From: Hyphodiscus hymeniophilus
Lineage: Eukaryota; Ascomycota; Leotiomycetes; Helotiales; Hyphodiscaceae
Reading direction: 5' to 3'
Length of the DNA stretch: 64,000 nucleotides
Assembly: GCA_016508695.1 (NCBI GenBank)
Contig: VNKQ01000014.1
Coordinates: 1 to 64,000 of the forward strand
A program made the translations under genes and the position numbers. Within the stretch, counting starts at the first letter, position 1; each line of letters begins with the position of its first letter. Of the stretch, positions 33,791-45,793 are shown piece by piece. The notes under the pieces were generated by a model. The model saw only the letters and a program-made list of their open reading frames with translations. It made no database searches and had not been told where the DNA came from.

Positions 33791-35865
33791 ATGGATGCCT
33801 TGACATATTACGCACCGGATCTTGGTGCATTTGATGACGAGTACTATCAGTTTCAGACGAGCGTCGACGAAAATTATCACAACAGCTCCGGTTCAACGGC
33901 TCACTCAGACAACCTGGTTTTCGGAGAGCACTACACGTCGAATCCGTACATATTCGAGCATACTGCATTGTCAGCATGTTCACTCCCTTCCAGTATGGCT
34001 GGCCCTCCATCCACATTGAATGCAGGAAACCCAGTAGAGGAGTTTCAGTATATAGACTTTGACCCGCAGTCGTTGATGAAGGAGCAACCAGCTTCAATAA
34101 ATCTGTCCTATGTACCAGTAGGAGATATAGAAGAGCGTGGCGCACTCTTCTATCCGCAATCGCAACGATATAGTGCGTCCAGTGCAGCGTCCGACTCCAT
34201 TGCGCCGAGGGAAAAGAAATCTGCAAAGAACAGCAAAACCACGAGAACCCCGCATCCCCGCCAGGCCACTCGCACGGTTGCATCCAGCTCAGAAAGTGTC
34301 AGCCCCCGGGAGACCGACAGTGCAGCTGAACCTTCTTCGAACGTCAATAGACGCCCAGCCAAAAAGTCAAAGGGTCCACCCAAAAGCTATATCTCGGTTT
34401 TCGAGGCCAGCACGGAGTCCCAACTTAGGAGGAAGTCACGCAGGACGTTCACTGAAGAAGGCAAGAAAAAGGTTGAGGCTGTGAGGAGAGTCGGCGCATG
34501 CACTGAATGCAGGTTCAGGAAGAGACCAGTAAGTTTATCGCAACCCCACGTCATCGTATTTGGCCTAACATGAACAGTGTGGCACCAGCCAGCCCTGTCA
34601 AGCATGCGTCAAACGGACAGGAAGCACTACGATGGCCGCGACTATCTGCATTCGAGAGTCGCCTTTCAATGATCTCTGTGTCACAGAATGTGAGTCTCAT
34701 TCACTACAACCTTCGAAGTGCTCGATCTGACGCTGATGCCATAGTTTATGGCAGCTCCTCTAGGACAAGGATCACTGACTTCAATGTACAATTTGAGAAT
34801 ATAGCAGGGACAAGGAGAATCTTTACCCTCGATGGCAAGGGAGTATCAACTCGCCCATTGCACGTCATCGTCGTCGAAGTCGATACATCGTCACTGAGCA
34901 GTGAGGTGATGGAAGCTGTCTCTAGAGTCCACAATCGTGGGTCGCGACTAGCCATTGAAGGTGCTAGTCAACCAGCCCCGAAAAAGGTCACCGTCCTCGA
35001 CCCAGATGTTCTCTCTGCCCTGGACCTGGACAAGTGGGCCATGGAGTACGCCTTCAAGTTTACCAAGACTCATAACTGCCATGCGACTGCATTCACGTTG
35101 GGTATTGAGTAAGTGGAGAAAAGGCTTCCTCATGTTAGTCACTACCAGCTACTAAAACTTCAAGATCGATGACTGACAATGGTTCAGTCAAGTCTGGTTG
35201 CCAATATGATGAGGGTCATCGCCCTGCACTACGTTCTCTACCATGATATTAAAGTCACGCCCGACGATTCGGTACCTGCCGATGACTGGCGAATCTTGCG
35301 CGCCCAGATTGACACGAAACTTTTCAAGTGTCTTTTTCGGGCCGAAAAACTTGTCTATCAAGCGCTAAATAAACTCATATTCCTCAGCGCCGGACGCTTG
35401 ACAAGGGATGCGATATTCCCTGTCTGCTTGACAATGTGGTTGTTGGTCAGACTTCAGTGCTTGCGAGCAAGCTTTCTCACAAACTTAAGACCGAAGAGTT
35501 CCTCCGGTAATCATCGATCTAAACTCCGCATAAGACGTAGCTGACCAGTGTTGTAACAAGATCCGATATTAACCTCAAGTGGGCAAGCCAAAACTTCAGC
35601 ATCACATCAAGATCACCAGTTCAACCTCCTCCTCACCACATTCAAGACTTTGTTCCGGGCATCTATGCCGTTGCTGCTGAACTTTGACGACAGTCTCAAC
35701 AGAGACCTTCTAGGCGACGATGCGGAATTGCTGGCAATGGCTACAAAATTGAAAGGAAGCCTAGTGTGGTTCAAGAAGTTTGGATATGTCAAATTACACA
35801 GGAAGTCCATGGGCTATTCCAAAAGCCATGCGACGAAGATACAAGAGTTGATCAATGGAATGTAG
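33791..35865 (+). CDS. Fungal regulator with a central Zn2Cys6-like cluster
   Basis: A 610-residue protein in five exons: 33791-34528, 34578-34689, 34745-35108, 35193-35506 and 35561-35865. All joins keep frame; two use the second of nearby AG acceptors. The N-terminal 200 residues are Ser/Pro/Asp-rich and disordered. The basic segment LRRKSRRTFTEEGKKKVEAV leads into cysteines C237, C240, C247, C253, C256 and C270 (CTECRFRKRPCGTSQPCQAC). The first five spacings fit Zn2Cys6, but the last gap is 13 instead of 6-8. The C-terminal helical part (RLTRDAIFPVCLTMWLLVRL, FNLLLTTFKTLFRASMPLLL) is typical of a fungal C6 family with an internal finger. I start at MDALTYYAPD, where protein-like composition begins. 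Targets are unknown. Confidence 0.82.
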
Positions 35866-37444
35866 ATAGGAAATTGCCAAGACGAAATCAACAGTGCTGT
35901 TTCACGGTCAAGAACCACACCGAGTGACATAAACTTTGCTGCAATATATTAGCAGTTGTTGGTTCTGATCCCATCAGCCCGGTGCTCTTTTAGCAGCAAC
36001 ACGGTGCCATCGAAACGCGAAGGGCAAGCAGTAATTACTACTCAGCAGAGCCATTAGACCCAGGAGGCAAATAGTACCAAGAGGTGAAGAAGAATCAGCT
36101 GTTGTTTGTACTCCTAGAGTATCAACATTGATATCGGTGACGAAGTGCGGGTAGGAACCGCTTGTTCGCGCGGCGCACTTCGGTCGAGGTTTGAACCAAT
36201 TGATTCGATCCATTTCCATTGATTCCAGTGATATATGTCACTTGGTCAGGTATTTGGAGTGGCATGGTGGACGAGAGGGCCCATGTATCGGCACTCGCCT
36301 TCGAAAAGGAGAATTTTATTGTATTTGACCGCTGAGTAATAAGCAGGGCTTGACGGTGTTCTTTGGCAAACCGCTACCAATAGCCATCGACCCCTCTTGT
36401 TGATATCCCTTCGTCGATCACTCGAGACCCTGCATACAACATCTCCATATGACGACGAAGACCGCACAGTAACCATAGGTGTGGCCGCTGCAATGAGGAG
36501 GGCGGCATCAGCCTTCCACAGTCTCTCCTACATCGTTGCCTTCTGATCACTCTTCTGATTTGGTGACACAAAAGTTCCAGCCAAGCATTGCTCGGGAAGT
36601 GCACTGCACAAGTGCTCGTTGTATCGTTGATGTGGGCTACGGACTTCTGCTGCGTCTCTCAGGAGGCCGGAGGAGATTCTGCCGTTGACCATCGGCGCCG
36701 TGTGCAAACGATGAGGGCATTTCCGGACATCGAATCGCGATGTGCGTTTTGTCTTCCCGATCATCGTTCCCACAGCTACGGGTAAATCACCAATTTGTGT
36801 GTGCAGAATATAGAAATCGGACTTTGGCTTCGTTGATTTCAAGTGTGTTATGCAAAGTAGCACAGTCGTCCACAAAAAACGTAATACCTTCGTAGCCCAG
36901 GAGAAAATCGTTCCCAAGTTCGTAATGCATGCAGTGGTACCTGGATTCTCAATACGATTCAAATGCCTATTCATCCAAAGATTCCAAGATGGCTCTGAGT
37001 AAGATAGACTGAGACTGATGCGTTCTGTATGGACGGCTGCCAATGTTCCAGCACTTGAAAGATGTGCTTTGATAAGCATCTTTCCAATTTAATCTGCCAC
37101 TACGAACAGAAGAGTATCATATCCAAGGATGGTCAGGTACTTCTAAGGAAGGCAAATTGAAGTCCAACCAATTAGAATGTCCATGAAGATGGGCCGCTAC
37201 TCCATGAGCTGTATAATTTTACCTAGGGTCAGCGTAGGATGCTGAGGATAGGTGCTCCTACTTGGAAAGGAGATTGTAATCAAGAATAGATCATAGCGGC
37301 TGATATTTCAATCTCCGCTTCTCGGTTCAAAAAACAAGAGATATTTCAAAGTTAGATATTCGCAACAATGCCAGGTGCGCCAAAGCGCCTTGCCAGTATC
37401 CAAAGAGTACAGTCCGAACGCCTCAAATGTCGATGATAGTCGCC
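35866..37444. other. Intergenic, no gene supported
   Basis: Convergent 3' flanks. A 183-codon frame on the minus strand (37079-36528) has no recognisable domain and overlaps other frames, so it is not called. No repeats or RNA genes are seen. Confidence 0.4.
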
Positions 37445-38959
37445 TCAAAGATACTTGCTTCTCAGCGCTTGGCTGATCGTACTCATGCGACTAGCCATGC
37501 CCCCATGTTGCATGTTGCTTGCGAGAGCTTCTTCCAAAGCACTCTGGGTAACAGAAGCATCTGAGAGAGTTAGCTCGCCTTCCAATCAAGCCTGAAAAAT
37601 CAAGAGAGAAGGAAATGGCATACCATCCAGGTCACTAAAACTACTCCCCATACTCGGACTACCCTCACTTCCCTCCCTTCCCCTTCCACTCAACTCCGCC
37701 GTCCGCTTCGGACTCAACGGTCCTGTCATGCCCCTGCCGCCTCCGATCCTTCCCCCATCTTTTCCCACAGCCGGCCCACCTCGCCTCGGAAGCGCAGCAG
37801 GTGCAGTTGAACTTGCACTCGAATCACTCGTCTGACTATTCTTTCCGCGCTGGTGTTTCTGGACGACCTCCATACTCTTCCGATGTGCACCAACTGGTCT
37901 TTTCTGTCCGGAATTTCTTGGATCTCCACGCAGGGTCGCACTCGGATCGTGACCTGATGTACCGGTAGTGGAGACGGGCATAAAAGCTGGCTCGTCTTCT
38001 TCGTCATCGTCGTCGTCTTCGGATTGCCTTAATTTGTTAGAGAAGCGAGGACGTCGCAGGATGCGGGAGGCTGCAGGGCCGGAATCTGAGGAGGATGCTT
38101 CGGAGGAGGACGATGCGGGAGAGGAAGATTGCGCCGATTGGGAGGTAGGTGCATGGGAAGCCTTCGGTGGGGTTATATTTGTTGGGCGGTGGAGAGCTGC
38201 TGCTGCGGGTCGAGGTGAAATTGGTGTTTGGGGTATGTTGCGGCTTGTCACAGTCGTGTTCGCCGAAGAATTGCGGGATATCGGAGGAGCTGTTACATAT
38301 ATCAGCAGTCATGGCCCATCTTGAGAGAAGGATAGCACATACCACCAACTCTCCCGCTCACAAGACCCAACCCCGTAGCACCATCAGTTCTTGGCACAGG
38401 AGAGTCTCTTCTAGTTGAAAGTGCAGATGCACCTCGAATACCTCCTCCACTGCCAGTTCGCTTCATAGCCTCTCCAACGGCCCCCGCGCTTTCGGACGTA
38501 CTGCCTGGTACCGGACTTGGAGCTGCAGAGCCTCCTCCTTTCGGTTGCCCAACTTTCCGCATTTGTGCACGCACTTGCACCAGTTGTCGTTCGTATATCC
38601 ATGCTGTTTGTTGAAGGAGAAAGGGGAGGGGGACGTCGAATTTGATGGCTCTGATGATGTTCGTATCAGCCTTGTCTGGAGAAGGAATCTATGAGGCTTA
38701 CTGTTCATCCCCTAATCAAGACGTCAGTTTGCAAATTGAAAGCTTGGAGTAGGGGAAATACAGTCAATATCGCTATTCTTCGATGCCTTGGATAGAATTT
38801 TCCATAATGCTTTCTCCTTCACGGCATCCCATTCCACCTGAAGAGTCAGCTTGTATGGGAATTTGAGGCGGCATATCATCTTACAGATGGTGGATCAATA
38901 AAGTCACCCCTTGAGAACGGGAGACGTATGATCACAGTGTAAGAAGGATCCGTTGACAT
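37445..38959 (-). CDS. atg29: Autophagy-related protein 29 (Atg29)
   Basis: Atg29 acts with Atg17 and Atg31 as a scaffold at the phagophore assembly site. The 416-residue protein is rebuilt from six exons: 38959-38885, 38837-38762, 38711-38702, 38650-38343, 38289-37624 and 37560-37445. The third exon is only 10 nt and supplies most of WDEQ; every junction is GT-AG and in frame. The conserved N-terminal domain has YTVIIRLPFSRGDFIDPPS, VEWDAVKEKALWKILSKAS and LPFLLQQTAWIYERQLVQVR. The rest is Ser/Pro-rich and disordered with an acidic D/E run. The C-terminus ends with SVTQSALEEALASNMQ, as in other filamentous-fungal Atg29. Confidence 0.94.
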
Positions 38960-39401
38960 TGCTGTTTCTGATGTTGGGAGAGTCTGGAAGATGACGGAGG
39001 AAGGCTAGAGCTGGCTGGGGGAGCATTTGGTTATCGCGAGCTTATCTTAGTCGGCAATATGAGCAACAGGGGTGCCCAGATCACGGCAGTCAGTAGTGTA
39101 ATTTCAAAATACCAGCCAATTTCGGCATTCGATTTGCTTCCATCCATCTGTGCCATGAAGCATGGAAACAACCAACCACTTCATTGAAACTGGCAAACAT
39201 GAGAAGTAAGGTCAATGTAGGGTCAGGTCCTGATCTGGCAACAAATTCGGACATACAGCGCGACTGTTTCTACTGTCCGTGTAAGGTAGAGGAAAGCATG
39301 ATGAGCACAATTGACTGAAAACTTAAGGAAAAGCTTTTATTAAGTGTTTCGACGTCGGAAAGGAGGTAGTAGCCCGATCAAGAAAGTTGCCCATTCTCCA
39401 T
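38960..39401. other. Promoter of atg29 and 3' flank of the peroxidase gene
   Basis: A 442-bp spacer with no open frame of interest and no recognisable motif. Confidence 0.5.
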
Positions 39402-41057
39402 TCACCCCAAGAGTAGGGTATCAACAGCAACCCCACCACTAATAACCTCGACCGTTACATTCCCCGTAGCCAATACCCCAACATCCACACTCCCTCTCCA
39501 AAGTAGATAACCCATTTTCTCACCAACATTGGTCACCGCCACATCTTTAAAACCCAGGATGGCAGGGCCCAATGTACCCATTTGTGGTACAGGAGCCGAA
39601 ACAGATACGCTAGGCTTTAACGCACTCCTCTTGAAAACCCCCTTCGAAGAAAGTGTAGCTACAGTGAAGTCCACGGTCGTGCTAGCCCCCGATTTGACCG
39701 AGCTTAGAGATGGGATAACGAAGGCGCTGGCTTCGACGGGAAAAGTGTGAGGGGCGAGGGATTTGCCGTTGATGGTGAAGCTTTGGAAGGATGAGGCGGG
39801 TTTTATGGGAGTACTGAACGGGAAGAAGTGCGTCACGCCAAAAACAGAGCTGCCCGGGGCAGATTCTGGTATCAGGACAAGAGGTTTGGGGCTGGTTGAA
39901 GTGGTGAGGGTTAGCACCGAAGGCGCGGAAGAAGTCGATGAGAGTATCTGACGAAGTTAAAGATAGGCAGCAGTTTCACATGAAGGGTGCACATACACGA
40001 ATATAGCCTTTGAACACCAGGTTTCCTGAGTCGTCGAAATCAAGGGTAGCGTTAACCGGCTTCACTTGAAGTGGTGAAATGACATCCGAGAGCTTGACAT
40101 TCTTGGGAACGACTTCGACCATTCTCTGCAGAAGACCCTTGCATGTATTCAGGAAGCCAGCGCCCTGATTTGCGAGCGTGACCATTGTAGCGTTGCTGTC
40201 GCTTTCATATAATCGGAGATCGCTTCGGGAAGAGGCATTGAACGAGGTGACAAGCGGGCCTCCTTGATTCCCAGTACCGTCCAAATATTCATTCACAACA
40301 CTAGGATCAAAAAGGTCGACCGTGCTATCGAAATGTATACCTCCAGCGGTATTGGTGGCAGAGACTGCTTCAGGGCCAACTACTGTTGGAAACCCGCCCT
40401 GTAATTAGTTTAGCCGATGTTCGAAGTCGTTGGAGCCGCACTAACATGATGCACACTCCCCAGCGTATGACCGCATGCAGTCAAAGCAATAGAGTCAACT
40501 CGATTGAAACCCGCATTTGCGAAGTACCCCAACGTCGTCTCAAGATCGGTCTCGGGCGCTGGTACACCAAATTGACCTGCCTCTGTTGCATCGATTCTTC
40601 CTCCTCTTGCTGCTATTTGTGGCCCCCCACAATTCCCGACGCTGATCGAAACCGATATCGCAATAAGATCTGCCATTGAGACTTTCGAGTTCACAAAGGG
40701 GCGGAAGAAAGTTAGTGAGTCGTTAAAAGCAGTCCCTGAATCCTCCTCCCTGAGAGTCTCGAATCCAAGACTGGCATCCATTCCTCCTGTGCCTTCTTCA
40801 ACACGTGCTGTGACGAAGTCGTGGAAGGCCACCCTGAGCCATTGCGCTGCTGTTTCTCTGCCCAATGTTTGATTTCCGCTCACATAGTGACTGCAAGGGG
40901 TGATGGCAAAGGAAAAGCCACTCCAGTAGGCGCCGTATGTATCAACAATTAGGTGTTCCAAAAGACTTGTCTGCACATCTGGGTAGAAGAACGCAGCCTG
41001 GGTTTTTGACAACAGCGGCAGGAGTAAGGAGAGCGTGATTGATGCCTTTGAGAACAT
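39402..41057 (-). CDS. Secreted haem peroxidase, class II-like, with C-terminal extension
   Basis: An extracellular haem peroxidase of 519 residues in three exons: 41057-40446, 40398-39997 and 39947-39402 (phase-0 introns). The signal peptide is ASITLSLLLPLLSKTQA. The distal pocket is WLRVAFHDF (R75, H79) and the proximal haem ligand is H197 in ACGHTLGSVHH, so the peroxide-cleaving machinery is complete. The peroxidase domain ends near residue 310. About 190 residues with beta-rich, Ser/Thr-rich character follow (PKPLVLIPESAPGSSVFG and later), which classical lignin or manganese peroxidases lack. The frame allows an ATG seven codons upstream (41078). I cannot see clear Mn-binding or surface Trp sites, so the substrate is open. 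Confidence 0.88.
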
Positions 41058-41676
41058 GTTCGCAAGAAACTCAAACACAGAGACGCTCGAATTCCTGTCA
41101 AAAACTATATTTCGAGATTGTTGACTGATATCAGAAAAGTCTTGAACACATTCAGCGAAATAGTAATCGAGTTTCCCAATTCTGCATCGAGCCTAGCTGA
41201 CAACCTGGGTTGAACATGAGCATAAGCATGCCCAATCACCAACGTAAATGTAACATCATCGTACTACCGGCCACTGGGAGCTATTGCGCACTAATGTTAC
41301 ATTCGCCGCACCTCGTGTTCCAATGGGTAGCAGTCACCTCCCTTCCAAGTCAGCAATCCTCCGCCTGATGCGAGGCGACTATTCGCCGCATAAATTAACG
41401 GTTCGGTACTAGGAAATAAGTCTTTCACCAGTATTGAAATCATGAGAATGATGGACATGGATGATGATCCAAAATATGCCTAATATGGCAAGTGGCCCAA
41501 ATGCATGCACGCATGCATCACGCTGCCAAGATGGATTTGTAATCGCGATATTAGCAACAGTGTTGCCGATGGCAGCAGACGTTACTCAAACGTCGCAATC
41601 AACCGCCTTGGCATAAGTTTAAATGCTCGGATGCCCTAGCGGTGAACTCGAGACACCTTCGAAGTCTGGATAATCT
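41058..41676. other. Intergenic, no gene recognised
   Basis: Promoter of the peroxidase and 3' flank of the DAL81-like gene. A CATGCATG/CACGCATG cluster lies near 41502-41520. No open frames of interest. Confidence 0.5.
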
Positions 41677-43837
41677 TCAATACGACCAAAGCCCCGGGTT
41701 GCCTCCTATACCAAATCCAAATTCCTGGTTCTGAGCATCATTCAGAGCTGGAAAAGTAGCAGGTGATCCATCCGCTGAGGTATGGGCAGGAAAATATGTC
41801 GCCTCAAAAGAATATTGACTCGGTGAGGTGAAATCGCCGTTCGCTGAAAGATGGGTAGGAAAGGAAAATTCATCAGCAGTCGCACTCGAAATTCTTCTGT
41901 GCTCGTTTGTCGTAGATCCGGAAGCCTTCTTTGGGAGTGAGTTGGGTAGTGGAGCATTGGCTTCGTTCACTAGTGCGAGATTCGCATCCAGAAGTAGCAT
42001 CGCCGGCTTCAAGTAGCGTGCTCCATTCTCGCTGTTGATCTTCAGCGTCCAGCGGTACTCTCTGAGCTTTGCTTTATAAAAATCTGCTTCTTGGGGATTA
42101 GGGGCAGTAGACAGAAGCAAGGTTCCGAAAACCCCGATGAGAGCGAAATTCTGAGCGGATGCAAAGTACCAAAAGCTCGAGAGATGCTGAGGCTTCAGTG
42201 ACTGGACGAAGTCGATGGCGAACATGAATCGTTCCTGAGCGACTGACCGGACAATTTGAAGTAATTGCGGATCGGTGGAAGATGACAGAGCAAGAATTAT
42301 ACGACGATGTAGAGTAATCTCCGTCGCCACATAAGCCAGTCTCAAGTAACCCACTGACGAGAGCTTCATGACATTTACCTGAGATGAAGCCATCGACAAA
42401 CATTCAGGAAGACTGGAGAACCATTCCTTTAGCCTGAGTTGAACAGGTTTTGCTTTCGACAGAATGATGTTGAGGCCATTTTCCTTGGCGTCCACAATCA
42501 TTCGCGTAGTTTTGACAGTGAAGACGGCGTCCAACAGGTCGGCCAAAATTTCCGACAATGAGATCATGCGACTGAACAGGAGTTTGCCTTTCTCGACTTC
42601 CGAACTTCCTTCTTGATCATCTTCATGGGACGCATTCTCAGGAAAATCTGAGTTTGTAACAGGTTGTAAAGCCCAATTGGACGAGTTTATCAAGGATGGT
42701 CGACCACTTCCCAGTGAGGACCATTTATCTTGCATGAAGAGCCCCCATCCGAGTCGTTTTCTCAAACCCTTCTCCCAATCTGGGACATTCCAGTTGGTGG
42801 CATCCAGATGCAGGCCCAAACCGTAGGCCACGCTGACCAACTGGGCTGTGAGCTCCGCGGAATCAGTCTCTGTGTGTTGAAGTAATAATAGACCGGATTG
42901 AACTGTAGACAGCTTCGGTCTATGAATTGTGTCGCTCAGGGCCTTCCGAGCTAACTTTTCAAGCGCTTGAACATTTGGTTTGGTAGACTGGGCAAGCTTG
43001 TCATCATATGACCAGTACTGCAGGGCGAGGAGGTAAACGGCTGCAAGCAGAGGCGGTGAGAATTCTCTGTAGGATCGACCGTATTTCTCCAGGTAAACCT
43101 CTTTGTGGAGGATTGGGTAGCTGGGATGGACTATGCGAAAATACAGATTAACCAAAGGCCTGCCGTGAGGTTTAATGATGGCCTCAATGGCATCCAAATC
43201 ATCCAGTTCGTCCGAGTAACCTTGGGTATTGGGGTCCGGGAGCAACAGGAATGCTTCGGTAGAGCTCACACGCCGAAGACTGCTATGAGTGAGCTGCACC
43301 TCACTCTTTCCCGTGAATGATAGCTGCCCGAGTAACTGTGGTTCAAGACCTCGGGTAGCGCCGACATATTGGCTGTGATGCTTGTTTTGAAGCCCAAGGG
43401 TCTTTTTCAAGAGGCTAGGGCCCTCCAGATCATCATATTCCTCCACACCCGTTCCATTAGTGGTTTGTATAACACGATTCTGTGTCGAGGGAGATTTTCT
43501 CGACTTTATAGAGGCACTGGAGTGTCTGAATCCCTTATCAATCAAAGCACGTGACAAGGTAGGTTGAGCATACCTTCTCTTCGATGACTCTGCCTCCTCC
43601 GTGGCATCTTGAGGGGTCTTTCTCTTCCTTGATTGGGGATTCTGCAAGAAGGTACACTCTTGATGATGGAACTTGCAAAGCACGCAGACGGTCGAATCAC
43701 CTTCAAGCACACATCGACTCTTTCGCTTCCTCTGTTCACGATAAGTCGGCTTCATAACACGAGCTTCGCAGCAGAGGGAGACTTACACAAGCATCACACG
43801 GCCTATCCTTCTTCCTTTGTGGCACCGGCGAAGTCAT
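41677..43837 (-). CDS. DAL81/TamA-like Zn2Cys6 transcription activator
   Basis: A 701-residue regulator in two exons (43837-43787 and 43731-41677; phase-0 intron). The N-terminal Zn2Cys6 finger is complete: C14, C17, C24, C33, C36 and C43 (CDACRKRKSRC and CVLCKFHHQEC), followed by CTFLQNPQSRKRK. The fungal-specific regulatory domain spans about 195-480, including LVNLYFRIVHPSYPILHKE and LGWGLFMQDKWSSLGSGRPS. Finger, adjacent basic tail and the QDKW-GRPS block resemble DAL81/TamA, a co-activator of allantoin, urea and GABA utilisation genes with GATA factors. Assignment to that group is by motif memory, so moderately sure. An NCS1 permease and an allophanate-hydrolase-like gene lie 8-11 kb away. 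Confidence 0.88.
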
Positions 43838-44457
43838 GATTGTACATAGCTACAATGCGCAATTGATATGAGGATGAGACAGTAAAAGGACGAAGATCTT
43901 CAATAAGCGTCTGGGCATGGCGGCTCACATGGATGACTACGTCCGTATTTGTGTTATGTAAGCAGGCTAGAGCAAAGCACCAGAAGCACAATAGCGGAAA
44001 CTCTAAAGTCAGAGAGCTTTCTTAATCCCATAATCTACGGATATTGGCAATTCTTTATCCCTATTTTTTGTTTACGTTCAGTATTTGATGCAGATTCACC
44101 ATGATTACAGGATTTCGCTTGGTAGGTGTTATGTAGCTACAACGATGCGTTGGTATTGCATTTCTGTCGACCTGCTTTCGAGCTTCTGGCCTTGGACAAG
44201 CTCGACAAGCTTGTTCCACTTCAGTCAACGCAGGCCCATTTTCCCTGCATTTAAACCTCCGAAATCCCATCGATGTGCCGGAAGTCGATAATTGGTTGCG
44301 CTGTACGAGGGCAAAGTTGTGCTGCATACTTCCAGCGCCCCCACGCAGCAATTGAACGAAAGGAGCAAGTATTCCGTTATCTCTTCTTCAACCCCTCATT
44401 ATCTATATAGCTCCGGTCCTCGACCAAGGTTGATCAAACTCAAGGTAATCGTATAGT
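43838..44457. other. Divergent spacer between the DAL81-like gene and the broken monooxygenase
   Basis: A 620-bp region holding two promoters. No operator can be named and no credible open frame is present. Confidence 0.45.
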
Positions 44458-45793
44458 ATGACTGAGGACAGTACAAGCCATGGTTTCAGTGCGCTGAGAC
44501 CCGTATTGATAATAGGAGCCGGTGTCGTTGGATTGACATTGGCGCAAGGTTGTCGACAGGCTGGGATTCCGTTCGAGATCTTTGAATCGCAAGTGCTATC
44601 GGAGAAAAGTTAGGGCTGGGGATTGAGTCTACATTGGTCTCTAAGGTCTCTTGAAAGGACTATCGGCGCAACTCTCACTGCTCGTTTGGCGGAGGTAAGG
44701 TGTTGCCCAGAAAATATCCCGTAAGACCTTGATCGCTAATTCACGCAGACAAATGTAGATCCAAGCGTGCCGATGCGCGAAGGATGCTTCCTGTTGATAA
44801 ATGCATCGAACTGCGTGCCAAAATATCAAGTCTATCCTACAAAGCGATTCCTGCGAGTCGGTCGACAGAACTGCGAACGCTTCTTACATCTGGCCTTGAT
44901 ATAAAGTATGGAAAACACCTGGAATCTTTCGAAACAACCGAAGAAGGAGCGGTTATAGCTACGTTCAAGGACGGCAGTATAGCAAATGGTGGACTGCTGG
45001 TAGGAGCAGATGGAAGCAATAGTGTTGTGCGTCGGGGATTGGATATGGAGAGCTCAGAGCTCACATCCCTCCCTGTGAACATCATTGGAGCAGTCAGGCA
45101 TTTCACTCCCGAGCAAGCAGTCCCAGTGCGAGCTCTGAACCCGCTCCTCTTCTTCGCAACGCACCCTGAGACAAAGACATTCTTCTTTTTCAGCATGCAG
45201 GTAACTGCCCATTGCGAGTACTACTCATCTACGACTAAAGATACTACTCGCAGGAAGTTATCAGAGAACCAGATGGAAGAGATTTATACGATGCAGTCGT
45301 TGGAATAAGCTGGATGGTCGATGATCTCGAAAAAGACGCCGTCCCCCGAGATCCTACGGAACGCATAGCCGAATTCAAACGCCGAGCACAGGGTTTTGCA
45401 GAACCGCTTCTTAGCATGATCATGGATATCCCAGATGACAGTCTTGCCTCGACCGGACTTCGACTCGCCGATTTCCCAACAATTCCGTATGATAACTGCA
45501 ACGGGCTTGTGACAATGGCAGGGGATTCGGCGCACGCTATGACCATGTATCGAGGCGAGGGAGCTAATCATGGAATACTTGATGCAGCATTACTCTTGGA
45601 TCAACTAAAGAATATACAGGCTGGGGAGATCAGCCAGGTGGAGGCAATAAAGCTCTACGATGCTGAAATGCAGGAGAGAGGTCATGCTGCTGTGCTCAGG
45701 AGTCGACAAGCCGCTTATGATGGGCATGATTGGGATGCTATCGTAGATACGTCGCCATTGATTGGAGTCCGATATCCGCCTGCAACGGCGTGA
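44458..45793 (+). pseudogene. FAD-dependent monooxygenase, disrupted
   Basis: A class A flavoprotein hydroxylase-like gene of about 415 codons. The N-terminal FAD loop LIIGAGVVGLTLAQGC starts 14 codons after ATG 44458. Later marks are GLLVGADGSNSVVRR and MAGDSAHAMTMYRGEGANHG. Expected introns are at 44692-44748 and 45201-45253. Two lesions break it. TAG at 44611-44613 interrupts the run EKS-stop-GWGLSLHWSLRSL in the same frame; CAG to TAG is a single C-to-T change. Near 44866 one base is missing between KRFLRVGRQ and ELRTLLTSGLDIKYG. A 21-nt intron over the stop would be too short. It reads as a young pseudogene. The substrate of the ancestor is unknown. Confidence 0.8.

Noticed and set aside
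36528..37079. 183-codon open frame on the minus strand
   Set aside because: Long enough to be noticed, but it has no recognisable domain, no splice partner and competing frames on the other strand.
44590..44613. A 21-nt intron that would remove the premature TAG in the FAD monooxygenase
   Set aside because: GT and AG borders exist, but 21 nt is far below the 44-75 nt range of the other introns here, so a nonsense mutation is more likely.
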